A stretch of 56,830 nt of DNA from an uncultured Clostridia bacterium. Lineage in GTDB: Bacteria; Bacillota; Clostridia; Oscillospirales; Acutalibacteraceae. Shown piece after piece: positions 7,854 to 16,668 of this stretch. The translations under genes and the position numbers were made by a program. Below the pieces are notes generated by a model. That model was not told the DNA's origin. It searched no databases and worked only from the letters and a program-made list of their open reading frames with translations. Position 1 is the stretch's first letter. Each line of letters opens with the position of its first letter. The stretch lies in the NCBI GenBank assembly GCA_944384835.1, contig CALWUU010000017.1:1-56830 (forward strand), written 5' to 3'.

Positions 7854-9116
7854 TTAAAATACGGTAACAACTGAAAGAATAGAAATTCCTCCTAAAATTG
7901 CAACTACAATCCATGCTTTTATCTTTTGGAATATTGTGTTTTGATATTCTCCCATGACATCTTTGCGGGAAGTAAGCAACGTTAAAAATACCAGTATGGG
8001 TGTCATAAGGATACCACTTATGACCTGCACCAAAATAGCTAAGTGATTCAGCGGCAAACCCGGTATCATAACTACAACAGCCGCTGCAATTACACAGCCA
8101 AAATATACACCGTAAAATTTTGGCGCTTTGGTAATGCTGTCATCCAAGCTTTTGCTCCACCCAAATGCCTCTGCTACCGACCATGATGAAGATAACGATA
8201 CTGTAATTGCTGCCAGCAAACCTGCGTCAAATAATCCAATTCCAAACAGCATTGCAGGTATAAATCCAAATTTCTCCTGCAATGCTCCTATTAATTCTGA
8301 AGGACCTGCATGCTCAATGTCAGGAATACATCCAAATAAAGCAGCTCCTATTAATATAATAAACACTGCAATGACAACTTGCAAGACACAACCGATTACC
8401 GTGTCCATTTTTCCTTTTCGCAAATCTTCTCTTTTAGAACCTTTATTGATATACGCACTGTTTTGATAAAAAATCATCCAAGGAGCAATTGCATTGCCGA
8501 CCAATGCAATCATGTACCATATGACACTGCCTTGTTCTCCGCTGGGAACTGCCCATGTGACAAATGAATTTGCAATTGCATGCCAATCGGGCTTTGTCAT
8601 GCAGGCAATGATAATAAATACAATGTTCAAACATCCTATGCCCACCGCAATTTTCTCTTTTGTTGCATATCCGCGGAACAAAGCAATTGCCAGTACCAAT
8701 ACCAATCCTACCAGCACCGCTGCCCACATAGGCAGCCCAAGGATAACCAAACCGGCAGACATACCAATAAATTCCGTCATTAACGTGATGAAATTTTCTA
8801 CTACCAGGGAAAGCAATTGATATATCATCCAAAACTTTCCATACTTTTGTTTTACTAAAGTATTGTAACTATCCTCTGCCACTACACCTAATCTCATGGC
8901 CATTTCTTGTACTGTATAAGTAATCAATACCATAAACAATGTAAGTGGAATGAACAGTCCAATACCAAATTTGGCGCCTGTGACAGCATAAGAAATGACG
9001 CCGCCTGCATCGTTATCGGCCAAAGCGGCAACCAGTCCCGGCCCCAATAAGCTCAGTACCATGAACAACGAACGTTTAACAGAGCGCTTTTCTCCCTGCA
9101 ATTTATGCTTGCCCAT
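7854..9116 (-). CDS. Nramp-related transporter, NRMT-like (probable Mg2+/divalent metal importer)
   Basis: This 420-residue protein has about 11 membrane helices and the Nramp fold. Canonical Mn/Fe Nramps carry DPGN in helix 1 and MPH in helix 6. Here helix 1 reads DNDAGG (34-39) and helix 6 reads APW (211-213), so the metal-selecting methionine is gone. Both changes are hallmarks of the Nramp-related magnesium transporters described from clostridia and Eggerthella. Mg2+ (perhaps Mn2+) import across the cytoplasmic membrane is therefore more likely than Mn/Fe import. It is monocistronic, with a structured leader upstream. Family assignment is solid; substrate is inferred from motifs. Confidence 0.85.
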   Translation of the reverse strand: MGKHKLQGEKRSVKRSLFMVLSLLGPGLVAALADNDAGGVISYAVTGAKFGIGLFIPLTLFMVLITYTVQEMAMRLGVVAEDSYNTLVKQKYGKFWMIYQLLSLVVENFITLMTEFIGMSAGLVILGLPMWAAVLVGLVLVLAIALFRGYATKEKIAVGIGCLNIVFIIIACMTKPDWHAIANSFVTWAVPSGEQGSVIWYMIALVGNAIAPWMIFYQNSAYINKGSKREDLRKGKMDTVIGCVLQVVIAVFIILIGAALFGCIPDIEHAGPSELIGALQEKFGFIPAMLFGIGLFDAGLLAAITVSLSSSWSVAEAFGWSKSLDDSITKAPKFYGVYFGCVIAAAVVVMIPGLPLNHLAILVQVISGILMTPILVFLTLLTSRKDVMGEYQNTIFQKIKAWIVVAILGGISILSVVTVF

Positions 9117-9179
9117 GACACCACTCCTATAAATAGTTCTAGACTATCATACGCAAATAGAATAATTTCTGTGAAGAAT

Positions 9180-9270
9180 AAAAAAATACGATGTGCAGAA
9201 ACAGACAAGCCCTTGATCAGGAGGTTCCAGTGCACACTGATATATCAACTTTTTCAAGCTCCTGACATCA
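9180..9270 (-). ncRNA. Candidate structured 5' leader (unknown riboswitch-like element)
   Basis: Between the cysS terminator and the transporter start lies a GC-richer, structured stretch. One stem pairs 9214-9223 with 9259-9270 (2-base bulge) and encloses a CAGTG-CA-CACTG hairpin (9228-9239). A competing stem pairs 9190-9198 with 9262-9269 and is followed in the transcript by seven Us (9180-9186). The two share 9262-9269, as in a terminator switch. It does not match the M-box, yybP-ykoY, NiCo or T-box consensus as I remember them. Confidence 0.4.
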
Positions 9271-9288
9271 TCACACGAAAATTTATAT

Positions 9289-9332
9289 TAAAAAAGAAAC
9301 GGTTTTCTTTTACTATAAGAAAACCGTTTCTT
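9289..9332 (-). terminator. Terminator after cysS
   Basis: A 16-bp perfect stem (9294-9309 with 9317-9332) is followed on the minus strand by a T run. Confidence 0.9.
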
Positions 9333-9342
9333 CTATCAGATT

Positions 9343-10749
9343 TTATTTTTCAATTCTCCATTTGATGCCTTGCGGTGTGTCTTCCAACACAACATTTCTG
9401 GCTTTTAATTCATCTCGAATTCTATCAGCAGTTGCCCAATCTTTTTCTGCACGAGCTTTGGTACGCTGTGCAATCAAAGCTTCTATTTCCTCATCCAAAG
9501 ATTGCTCTTTTCTGCTATAAAGCAAACCTAATACATCTGCCAGACGGTTAAACATATCCAGCGCATATTGGCATACTTCCTTCGATGGCTGCGAAGCGGC
9601 ATTTAAATGAGTATTGATGTCTTTGGCCAAATCAAATAAAGCAGAAATCGCATCCGCAGTATTGAGGTCATCGTCCATTGCTTCAATGAAATGTGTTTCA
9701 TGGCTGTCAAACTTTGTTCTTAATGCTGTTTCTCCTTCTTTTTCTCCGCTTTGGGCATTTTCCAATAAGAAGGTTAAATTCTCGCGGCAATTATAAAGCC
9801 GATCCAGCGCTGCTTTGCATTGCTCAATGATTTCTGTACTGTAATTAATGGGACTACGGTAATGGGAAGCCACCATTAAATAACGAATCGGCTCATATCC
9901 ATATTTCTCAGCCACATCACGCACCGTAAAGAAATTATTCAATGATTTGCTCATTTTATGATTATCTACATTGATATAGCCGTTGTGCATCCAATAACGT
10001 GCAAAGATTTTCCCGTTACAGCATTCGCTTTGAGCGATTTCGTTTTCATGATGGGGAAAAATCAAATCCTGACCGCCGCAGTGAATATCAATGGTCTCTC
10101 CCAAATAACGGCGCGCCATTGCTGAGCATTCAATGTGCCAGCCGGGACGTCCTTTTCCCCAAGGAGCTTCCCAGTATGGTTCTCCCTCTTTCGCCGCCTT
10201 CCAGACAGCAAAATCCATGGCGTCTTCTTTCATTTCACCTACGCTGATACGAGCACCGGATTGTAAATCGTCCAATGGCTGATGTGACAATTTGCCATAT
10301 TCCGCAAATTTTTTGGTTCTGAAGTATACATCTCCGTTTTCAGCAACATAAGCATATTCTTTTTCCAATAAATCAGAAATAATATGAATAATTTCATCCA
10401 TATTTTCAGTTGCAAGCGGATGTACTGTTGCATGACCTACATTCAGTCCATCGGCATCTTTCCAATATTCTTCAATATATTTTTTGGAAACAGTAAGATA
10501 ATCCGTACCCTCTTCGTTGGCTTTTTTGATAATTTTATCATCGATATCTGTAAAGTTCTGTACAAACGTTACCTGATTGCCACGATATTCCAGATAGCGG
10601 CGCAGTACCTCAAATACGCAAATAGGCCTTGCGTTTCCAATATGAATATAATTGTATACAGTTGGTCCACAGGCATATATTTTGAAATGACCTTCCTCTT
10701 GAGGAATCAACTCTTCTTTCTCTCTGGTTAGGGTATTATATATTCTCAT
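9343..10749 (-). CDS. cysS: Cysteinyl-tRNA synthetase
   Basis: This 468-residue class I synthetase charges tRNA(Cys). The ATP-site signatures are HIGN (36-39) and KMSKS (265-269). Zinc ligands for cysteine recognition are visible at C27, C208, H233 and E237. The ATG at 10749 is preceded by AGAGGAAG; a longer in-frame start upstream lacks support. It lies 43 bases after cysE and shares its T-box leader, so cysteine synthesis and charging respond together to uncharged tRNA(Cys). Confidence 0.97.
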   Translation of the reverse strand: MRIYNTLTREKEELIPQEEGHFKIYACGPTVYNYIHIGNARPICVFEVLRRYLEYRGNQVTFVQNFTDIDDKIIKKANEEGTDYLTVSKKYIEEYWKDADGLNVGHATVHPLATENMDEIIHIISDLLEKEYAYVAENGDVYFRTKKFAEYGKLSHQPLDDLQSGARISVGEMKEDAMDFAVWKAAKEGEPYWEAPWGKGRPGWHIECSAMARRYLGETIDIHCGGQDLIFPHHENEIAQSECCNGKIFARYWMHNGYINVDNHKMSKSLNNFFTVRDVAEKYGYEPIRYLMVASHYRSPINYSTEIIEQCKAALDRLYNCRENLTFLLENAQSGEKEGETALRTKFDSHETHFIEAMDDDLNTADAISALFDLAKDINTHLNAASQPSKEVCQYALDMFNRLADVLGLLYSRKEQSLDEEIEALIAQRTKARAEKDWATADRIRDELKARNVVLEDTPQGIKWRIEK

Positions 10750-10792
10750 CCAACTCTTCCTCTCATTTTCTATCTTCCTATTTATCTTATGC

Positions 10793-11500
10793 TTATTCTG
10801 CTTTTGTATCACCGGTTTGCTGATCTGTTGGCTCCGGCAATAGTTTTTGCTCTGTTGCCGCTGCCAGCTGTTTTTTTAATTCTTCTACTTCCAGTTTTAA
10901 TTTGGTATGCTCTACACTCAAGCGGCACAGTTCCTGTGCTACCGGGTCAGATATGTGGATTTGGTCTAAATTGCAAGTTTTAATTCCGTTGATTCTTACA
11001 ATACGTGCGGGCACGCCGACAGCCGTAGCATTATCCGGAACTTCATCCAGCACCACAGCGCCGGAAGCGACACGTGCTCCGTTTCCTACGCGGAACGGTC
11101 CCAAAACTTTCGCCCCTGAACCTATCAAAACATCATTACCAAGGGTTGGATGTCGTTTTCCGTGATCTTTACCTGTACCGCCTAACGTTACGTTTTGATA
11201 AATGGTACAGTTATCTCCGATTTCAGCCGTTTCTCCAATGACAACTCCCATACCATGGTCGATGAATAATCCTTTTCCTATTTTTGCTCCAGGATGAATT
11301 TCAATTCCTGTTTTATGGCGTGAACGCTGGGAAATCCAGCGGGCAATAAATTTCATATTGTGTCTGTAAAACCAGTTGGCCTTGCGGTAAGAACGCACAG
11401 CTTTAAAACCGGAATACAGCAAATACACTTCTAATCTGGAACGGGCCGCAGGGTCGCGTTCCATAATAGAATCTAAATCTTCTTTTAAGCGTTTAAACAT
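10793..11500 (-). CDS. cysE: Serine O-acetyltransferase
   Basis: This 235-residue enzyme makes O-acetylserine from serine and acetyl-CoA, the first step of cysteine synthesis. An N-terminal helical region is followed by left-handed beta-helix hexapeptide repeats (from about residue 65) with the catalytic segment IDHGMGVVIGETAEIG and the loop LGGTGKDHGKRHP. After about residue 180 comes a coiled-coil, Glu/Lys-rich tail of about 50 residues, longer than in many CysE proteins. It is the first gene of the T-box operon. No O-acetylserine sulfhydrylase is in the window. Confidence 0.95.
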   Translation of the reverse strand: MFKRLKEDLDSIMERDPAARSRLEVYLLYSGFKAVRSYRKANWFYRHNMKFIARWISQRSRHKTGIEIHPGAKIGKGLFIDHGMGVVIGETAEIGDNCTIYQNVTLGGTGKDHGKRHPTLGNDVLIGSGAKVLGPFRVGNGARVASGAVVLDEVPDNATAVGVPARIVRINGIKTCNLDQIHISDPVAQELCRLSVEHTKLKLEVEELKKQLAAATEQKLLPEPTDQQTGDTKAE

Positions 11501-11550
11501 AATTACCTCCTTCTGCCGTAATCTATGGGCAAAACATTACATACAAAAAT

Positions 11551-11590
11551 AAAAAACCGCCTGCGTCCCCTGATACAGGGACGGAGGCGG
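11551..11590 (-). terminator. T-box leader terminator
   Basis: A GC-rich stem (CCGCCT..CGTCCC with its complement, 11557-11590) is followed on the minus strand by a T run. This is the OFF structure that competes with the antiterminator. Confidence 0.9.
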
Positions 11591-11812
11591 CATAACAGTC
11601 GCGGTTCCACTCCGTTTTATCACTCTAAATGGCCGATAACGGTGCCAGCCGTATAAAGATATTCCCACAATTTCAGCGGTTTCCCCTTATCTGTATGCAG
11701 AATACCATATATTCTGCCAAACAGGCGCATTTCCTGCTCGTTCAACACTAAGAATGCTTTCAGCCCATAGACATTCTCTCTCTGTAGTGGAAGCAAACAG
11801 TACTTCTCCTAT
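11551..11812 (-). ncRNA. T-box riboswitch, cysteine specifier
   Basis: The minus strand carries the T-box core GTGGAACCGCGAC (11598-11610) just before the terminator. At the 5' end an AGTA element (11801-11804) and a GAA-A-TGC stretch bracket the stem I arm; TGC at 11727-11729 is a Cys codon, the expected specifier for the downstream cysE-cysS. Uncharged tRNA(Cys) should stabilise the antiterminator and switch the operon on. Confidence 0.9.
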
Positions 11813-11834
11813 CTATTACATTTGATTACTCTCT

Positions 11835-11840
11835 ATTATA
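11835..11840 (-). promoter_or_regulatory. -10 box of the T-box leader
   Basis: TATAAT on the minus strand sits about 30 bases before the AGTA element of stem I. The -35 region (GTGCAT at 17-base spacing) is weak. Confidence 0.5.
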
Positions 11841-11867
11841 TTACAAAGCTGCAAAAAATGCACTACT

Positions 11868-12467
11868 TTATTTTGAATTTTTAAATAAATTCCAATTTTG
11901 TTTCAAATAAATAACACCTGAAATGATGGTAAACAAGGTAGCAATACCCACAAGAACATTTCCTGCAAACCAAAATACCGTGTCGCTGGAAAACTGACCG
12001 ACAGTAAAACTTGGCATGACAGACAAATTAATTAATTCCTGTAAATACTGCATAATTAAAATTCCTACAATCGCCACCATTTGGCTGACAGTTTTGGCTT
12101 TACCCCAAATATTTGCGGCAATGACTTCTCCCGTATTTACCGCAATCAAACGAATAGAAGTGACCATAAACTCACGCGCAATGATAATCAGGACAAACCA
12201 AAGCTCCGCAAGACCTAAGCTGACAAAACACACCAAAGCGGAAATGACCAATATTTTATCTGCCAGCGGGTCTAAAAACTTACCAAAATTAGTGACCAAA
12301 TTTCTTTTTCTGGCTATCTTTCCGTCTAATAAATCAGTAAAAGAAGCCAAGGCAAAAATAAGTCCTGCGATTAAAAAGTGGTGAGGAATTGTAACATTTA
12401 CCAGAAACACTACAAAAAACGGCACCATAATAATACGGGCTACCGTCAGTTTGTTTGGTAAATTCAT
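11868..12467 (-). CDS. pgsA: CDP-diacylglycerol-glycerol-3-phosphate 3-phosphatidyltransferase
   Basis: This 199-residue membrane enzyme makes phosphatidylglycerol phosphate from CDP-diacylglycerol and glycerol 3-phosphate. The CDP-alcohol phosphotransferase motif DGxxARx8Gx3Dx3D is complete (DLLDGKIARKR ... GKFLDPLADK). Several hydrophobic helices follow. The ATG overlaps the rimO stop by 4 bases, so translation is probably coupled; this rimO-pgsA-recA order is common in Firmicutes. Confidence 0.95.
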   Translation of the reverse strand: MNLPNKLTVARIIMVPFFVVFLVNVTIPHHFLIAGLIFALASFTDLLDGKIARKRNLVTNFGKFLDPLADKILVISALVCFVSLGLAELWFVLIIIAREFMVTSIRLIAVNTGEVIAANIWGKAKTVSQMVAIVGILIMQYLQELINLSVMPSFTVGQFSSDTVFWFAGNVLVGIATLFTIISGVIYLKQNWNLFKNSK

Positions 12468-13810
12468 GAGGTATGACCTCCTTCCACCAGTTCCCCCATC
12501 AGGTCACAATTGATGCAGTCCGTGATATGTACATAGACAAAATCACCCGGAGTTGGTCGTATATTCACTGCTGTAAACAATACCTTGCCATCTATATCGG
12601 GCGAATCCGCATAGCTTCTGCCATAATAACAACCGGAATCTTCGTCATAGCCTTCTGCCAATATTTCCATGACTGTACCAATACGCTGCTGTCCCAATTG
12701 CTGCATAATATCCATTTGCTCTTCCATCATGATTTGCGCACGGCGCTGTTTTACATCTTCATCAATTTGGTTGGGCATCAACGCGGCAGGCGTATCTTCT
12801 TCCTGGGAATACGCAAAACATCCCATACGGTCAAAACGGATATTGCGGGAGAATTCTGCCATTTGGTTAAATTCTTCTTCTGTTTCTCCCGGAAACCCTG
12901 CGATAAAAGTGGTGCGAATGACCATATTTGGGATTCTATCACGCATTTTTTGAATTAAGGCTGTCAGACTTTCTGTATCCTCTCCGCGGTTCATTGCACG
13001 CAATACGCGTCCAACGGCATGCTGCAAGGGAAGATCGATATATTTTAAAATTTTCTCTTCCGCTGCTATGACATCAATTAATTCGTCTGTAATGCGGTTT
13101 GGATAACAATACAACAAACGAATCCAATGAGCCCCCTCAATTTTGCATAAACGGCGCAGCAATTCCGGAAGCATCAGCTTTCCGTAAATATCTTCTCCAT
13201 ATCGAGTAGTGTCTTGCGCAATGACAATTAACTCTTTTACACCGTTTGCAACCAGCTGCTCTGCTTCCGCTACAATGTCCTCCATGGTACGGCTTCTGAA
13301 TCTTCCCCGTATCAGCGGAATGGCACAGTATGTACAGCAGTTATCGCAACCCTCTGATATTTTTAAATAGGCATAAAATTTGGGCGTAGAAAGTACCCGT
13401 TCTCCTGACAAAGACAAATCGTACTTAGAGGCAAACAGCTCTTTTTTATGTCCTTCCAACGCTTCTTGCAATGCAAATGCAATATCTTTATTAGAGCCGA
13501 TTCCAAGCACTGCATCTACTTCGGGCAATTCTTTGCGGATTTCCGTTTGATACCTCTCTGCCAAACATCCTGTTACTACGATTGCCTTTAGCTTACCTGC
13601 TTCTTTTCTGCGTGCAAGCTGCAAAATCTCATCAATGGATTCTTTCTTTGCGCTTTCTATAAAACCGCAAGTGTTTACAATCACTGCGTCGGCTTCTTCT
13701 TCAGAATTACATAGCGTATATCCTGCCTGCTGAACGGTTGCCAGCAGCATTTCTCCGTCTACTTGATTTTTAGAGCAGCCAAGACTGACCATTCCCACTT
13801 TATATGACAT
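12464..13810 (-). CDS. rimO: Ribosomal protein S12 methylthiotransferase RimO
   Basis: This 448-residue radical SAM enzyme adds a methylthio group to an aspartate of ribosomal protein S12. The N-terminal UPF0004 domain has its cluster cysteines at C12 (SLGCSKNQVDGE), C48 and C82. The radical SAM Cx3Cx2C motif is C155, C159, C162. A C-terminal TRAM domain follows. The VDGE context fits RimO rather than MiaB. It has its own promoter and overlaps pgsA. Confidence 0.95.
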   Translation of the reverse strand: MSYKVGMVSLGCSKNQVDGEMLLATVQQAGYTLCNSEEEADAVIVNTCGFIESAKKESIDEILQLARRKEAGKLKAIVVTGCLAERYQTEIRKELPEVDAVLGIGSNKDIAFALQEALEGHKKELFASKYDLSLSGERVLSTPKFYAYLKISEGCDNCCTYCAIPLIRGRFRSRTMEDIVAEAEQLVANGVKELIVIAQDTTRYGEDIYGKLMLPELLRRLCKIEGAHWIRLLYCYPNRITDELIDVIAAEEKILKYIDLPLQHAVGRVLRAMNRGEDTESLTALIQKMRDRIPNMVIRTTFIAGFPGETEEEFNQMAEFSRNIRFDRMGCFAYSQEEDTPAALMPNQIDEDVKQRRAQIMMEEQMDIMQQLGQQRIGTVMEILAEGYDEDSGCYYGRSYADSPDIDGKVLFTAVNIRPTPGDFVYVHITDCINCDLMGELVEGGHTS

Positions 13811-13847
13811 AAAGACACCTTTCCTTACTGAATTTGTCTGAATTATT

Positions 13848-13876
13848 ATTATACGTCACTGCCGGTCTATTTGCAA
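13848..13876 (-). promoter_or_regulatory. Promoter of rimO-pgsA
   Basis: On the minus strand: TTGCAA (13871-13876), 17 bases, TATAAT (13848-13853). Confidence 0.75.
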
Positions 13877-13892
13877 TGCCTGTATATGATAA

Positions 13893-14522
13893 TCATTCAT
13901 AGTAAACATCTTCATCTGCTTCGAAAGAAAAACATGAAATTGCCTGTTTGATATCTTCATAACGATAACCCAGTCTTTGCAGTCCGTTTACGGCACGCCG
14001 ATATCCTTTTTCATCTTGCAAACCGCGTAAATATTTTTTTTCTATGATTTCTTTTATCTTTTCAACCGGGTCCGGCTCTAATTCTTCTACTACTTGGGCA
14101 ACTATCTCCTTATCAATCCCTTTTTGGAGAAGTTCATACTGTGTACGACGGCTTGCAAATCCTTTTCTGTTCATTAGTTCTGCAGCATACCGTTTGGCAA
14201 AGTCCGCATCATTGACCAACCCCAATTCCTCCATGCGGTCAGCAGCAGACCGGGCAGCTTCTTTGCTGGTTGTACGCTGAATTTTGTCTATCAATTCTTT
14301 TTTGGAATGACTGCGGTGTTCCAACAAATATAGTGCCTTTTCATTTGCACGGCGGGCATCGGAAGCCAAAATCAATTCATGCAGCTGCTCGTCTGTGATA
14401 TCCATTCCAATTTTATAGCGAAATTGCAGCAGCGTTTCCGTATCAATATTGACTGCAAATTCCCCATCTAAAAACAGCGCGGATAACATCTTGCGTCTTT
14501 TTTCAATAGCCGTTATAAGCAT
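13893..14522 (-). CDS. recX: Regulatory protein RecX
   Basis: This 209-residue helical protein has the RecX three-helix repeats (ALYLLEHRSHSKKELIDKI; FAKRYAAELMNRKGFASRRT; GYRRAVNGLQRLGYRYEDIK). RecX binds RecA filaments and limits recombinase activity. It lies directly downstream of recA, separated by a hairpin terminator, so it probably depends on read-through at a lower level. The start has an AGAGGAG site. Confidence 0.92.
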   Translation of the reverse strand: MLITAIEKRRKMLSALFLDGEFAVNIDTETLLQFRYKIGMDITDEQLHELILASDARRANEKALYLLEHRSHSKKELIDKIQRTTSKEAARSAADRMEELGLVNDADFAKRYAAELMNRKGFASRRTQYELLQKGIDKEIVAQVVEELEPDPVEKIKEIIEKKYLRGLQDEKGYRRAVNGLQRLGYRYEDIKQAISCFSFEADEDVYYE

Positions 14523-14551
14523 AACTGTTCTCCTCTTTTATAAAACGGAAA

Positions 14552-14583
14552 ATAAGGCGAACAAATCTGTTCGCCTTATGAAG
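14552..14583 (-). terminator. Terminator/attenuator between recA and recX
   Basis: A 12-bp perfect stem (14552-14563 with 14568-14579) is followed on the minus strand by four Ts. It probably sets a high RecA to RecX ratio. Confidence 0.75.
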
Positions 14584-14591
14584 CATACCGC

Positions 14592-15710
14592 TTAATCGTC
14601 TACGGTGATATCAATATTTGCTTTGGATGCAATTCTGGTGGTAGGCGTTTCTGGCTTTTCCGGTTCTGCAACCACCGGTTTTGCAGCTGCTTTTGCCGCT
14701 CCTCTGGTAGATTTTGCATACAGCTTGCCAACATTCGCTTTTACTTCTTCTTCGATTTTATCGTAAATTTCTTTATTTGCAAGCAAAAATTCTTTTACAT
14801 TATCACGGCCCTGACCCAAACGAGTCTCTCCATAAGAAAACCAAGAACCACCTTTTTGAATGACATCCAGCTTTACAGCCAAATCAAGCAGCTCTCCTTC
14901 ACGGGAAATGCCGCGTCCGTACATTACGTCAAATTCTGCCTCACGGAATGGAGGAGCAACTTTATTTTTCACCACTTTTGCTCTGGTACGGGAACCAATT
15001 TGTTCTGTACCATTTTTTAAGGTTTCCGTTCTGCGAATATCAATACGGACAGAGGAATAAAACTTCAATGCACGTCCGCCCGGAGTAACTTCCGGACTGC
15101 CGTAAATGACACCTACTTTTTCACGCAGCTGATTGATAAAAATAGCAACACAGTTGGATTTTGAAATAGCGCCTGCCAGCTTACGCAAAGCTTGAGACAT
15201 CAAACGAGCTTGCAAGCCCACGTGGGAATCGCCCATTTCGCCTTCAATTTCCGCTCTTGGTACCAAAGCCGCAACGGAGTCTACTACAATGACATCAATT
15301 GCGCCGGAGCGTACCAAAGCTTCTGTAATTTCCAAAGCCTGCTCGCCTGTATCAGGCTGAGAAACCAGCAGTGCGTCCACATCAACGCCCAATGCACGCG
15401 CATAAACCGGGTCAAGGGCATGTTCCACGTCAATGAATGCGGCAGTACCTCCGTTTTTTTGTCCTTCAGCAATGCAGTGCAATGCCAAAGTCGTTTTACC
15501 GGAAGATTCAGGTCCGTATATTTCTACAATTCTGCCTCTAGGCAAGCCGCCGATTCCAAGGGCAAGATCCAAAGACAGAGAGCCTGTCGGAATTGCTTCT
15601 ACCTGCAAGGCATCTTCTTGACCAAGACGCATAACGGCGCCTTTGCCGAATTGTTTTTCAATTTGTGCCAGTGCGGTGTCCAATGCTTTGCTTTTATCTA
15701 TAACAGCCAT
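14592..15710 (-). CDS. recA: Recombinase A
   Basis: This 372-residue strand-exchange ATPase drives homologous recombination and the SOS response. The Walker A motif is GPESSGKTT (66-74) and Walker B is VIVVDS. The DNA-binding loops and [17 protein letters not shown] segment are present. The tail is Ala/Pro-rich and ends in acidic DITVDD. The ATG at 15710 follows GGAGGAAA; an upstream in-frame ATG is not used. A LexA box lies upstream. Confidence 0.98.
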   Translation of the reverse strand: MAVIDKSKALDTALAQIEKQFGKGAVMRLGQEDALQVEAIPTGSLSLDLALGIGGLPRGRIVEIYGPESSGKTTLALHCIAEGQKNGGTAAFIDVEHALDPVYARALGVDVDALLVSQPDTGEQALEITEALVRSGAIDVIVVDSVAALVPRAEIEGEMGDSHVGLQARLMSQALRKLAGAISKSNCVAIFINQLREKVGVIYGSPEVTPGGRALKFYSSVRIDIRRTETLKNGTEQIGSRTRAKVVKNKVAPPFREAEFDVMYGRGISREGELLDLAVKLDVIQKGGSWFSYGETRLGQGRDNVKEFLLANKEIYDKIEEEVKANVGKLYAKSTRGAAKAAAKPVVAEPEKPETPTTRIASKANIDITVDD

Positions 15711-15743
15711 AATTTCCTCCATTTTTGTATCAGTGTGAGTTTT

Positions 15744-15772
15744 ATTATAGTACATATTTTCCCTAAAATCAA
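15744..15772 (-). promoter_or_regulatory. Promoter of recA
   Basis: On the minus strand: TTGATT (15767-15772), 17 bases, TATAAT (15744-15749). Confidence 0.7.
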
Positions 15773-15789
15773 TGGATTTTGCAAAAATT

Positions 15790-15805
15790 CCAAACAAATG
15801 TTTGG
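15790..15805. promoter_or_regulatory. LexA (SOS) box upstream of recA
   Basis: CCAAACAAATGTTTGG is a palindrome with 7-bp arms and a 2-base centre. The inner 14 bases match the Firmicutes LexA consensus CGAACRNRYGTTYG at all but the second position. It lies about 20 bases upstream of the recA -35 box and just inside the end of prmC. Confidence 0.75.
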
Positions 15806-15807
15806 TT

Positions 15808-16668
15808 TTATTGTTTGATTCCTGCTACTACTCGAATGATATTACCGCTGTCTTTTTTAAACTGTATCTGTTCTACACCTACATTTTCGAACAGGCAAGC
15901 AACTGCTGTTTCCTGTCCCTCGCCAATCTCTACTGCAATCACACCGCCTGGTTTGATTTTAGGGATCCAAATATCTGCAATCGCGCGGTAAAACAGCAAG
16001 CCGTCTTCACCGCCATCCAGTGCAGTTTTCGGTTCTTTTTGTACTTCTTCCTGCAATGTTGGTAAAACTGCCGTTTCTATATAAGGCGGATTAGATACAA
16101 TCCCATCAACACTTTGAAACGCAGAAGCAAATGATTCGGATAAGATATCTCCCTGCAAAGCAGTTACATGTTCTATTCCCTGTTTTTTGCACAGTACAAT
16201 GTTTTCTTTTAAATATTGCAAGGCAGGTGCATATTTCTCTACACAAGTTACATTTGCTGTTGAAAGTAAAGAGGCCAATCCTAACCCAACAGCACCTGTT
16301 CCCGCGCATAAATCCAAAATTTCAGGTTGTTTCCCTTGTATTAATTTTGCTGCTGTTTCTACCAATACAGTCGTATCTTCCCGAGCGATTAATACGCCTT
16401 CACCCATTTTTAACTGGAAATCTAAAAACGGCCATTCTCCCAGTATATATTGTAAGGGGCATTTGTTTGCTCTTTGCTCGATAACAGAAAAAAACTCCGC
16501 TTCCTGCTCAGGAGTTGCCTGTTTTGTATTGCCATGCATCATGAGGTCTTGCCGGTTCATATGAAATACATGTTCAAACAGACATATAGTATCAAAGGCA
16601 GGGCTTTCGTTCCCTGCCTTTTGTAAACGCTGTTTGCCCTCTGAATAGATTACTTGCAGCGTCCGCAT
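15808..16668 (-). CDS. prmC: Peptide chain release factor N5-glutamine methyltransferase
   Basis: This 286-residue SAM-dependent enzyme methylates the GGQ glutamine of release factors. It has the helical N-terminal domain, a Rossmann SAM site ([14 protein letters not shown]) and the NPPY motif (VSNPPYIET) that binds the target glutamine. It overlaps the upstream DUF1385 gene by 19 bases, which indicates coupling. prfA is not in the window. Confidence 0.95.
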   Translation of the reverse strand: MRTLQVIYSEGKQRLQKAGNESPAFDTICLFEHVFHMNRQDLMMHGNTKQATPEQEAEFFSVIEQRANKCPLQYILGEWPFLDFQLKMGEGVLIAREDTTVLVETAAKLIQGKQPEILDLCAGTGAVGLGLASLLSTANVTCVEKYAPALQYLKENIVLCKKQGIEHVTALQGDILSESFASAFQSVDGIVSNPPYIETAVLPTLQEEVQKEPKTALDGGEDGLLFYRAIADIWIPKIKPGGVIAVEIGEGQETAVACLFENVGVEQIQFKKDSGNIIRVVAGIKQ

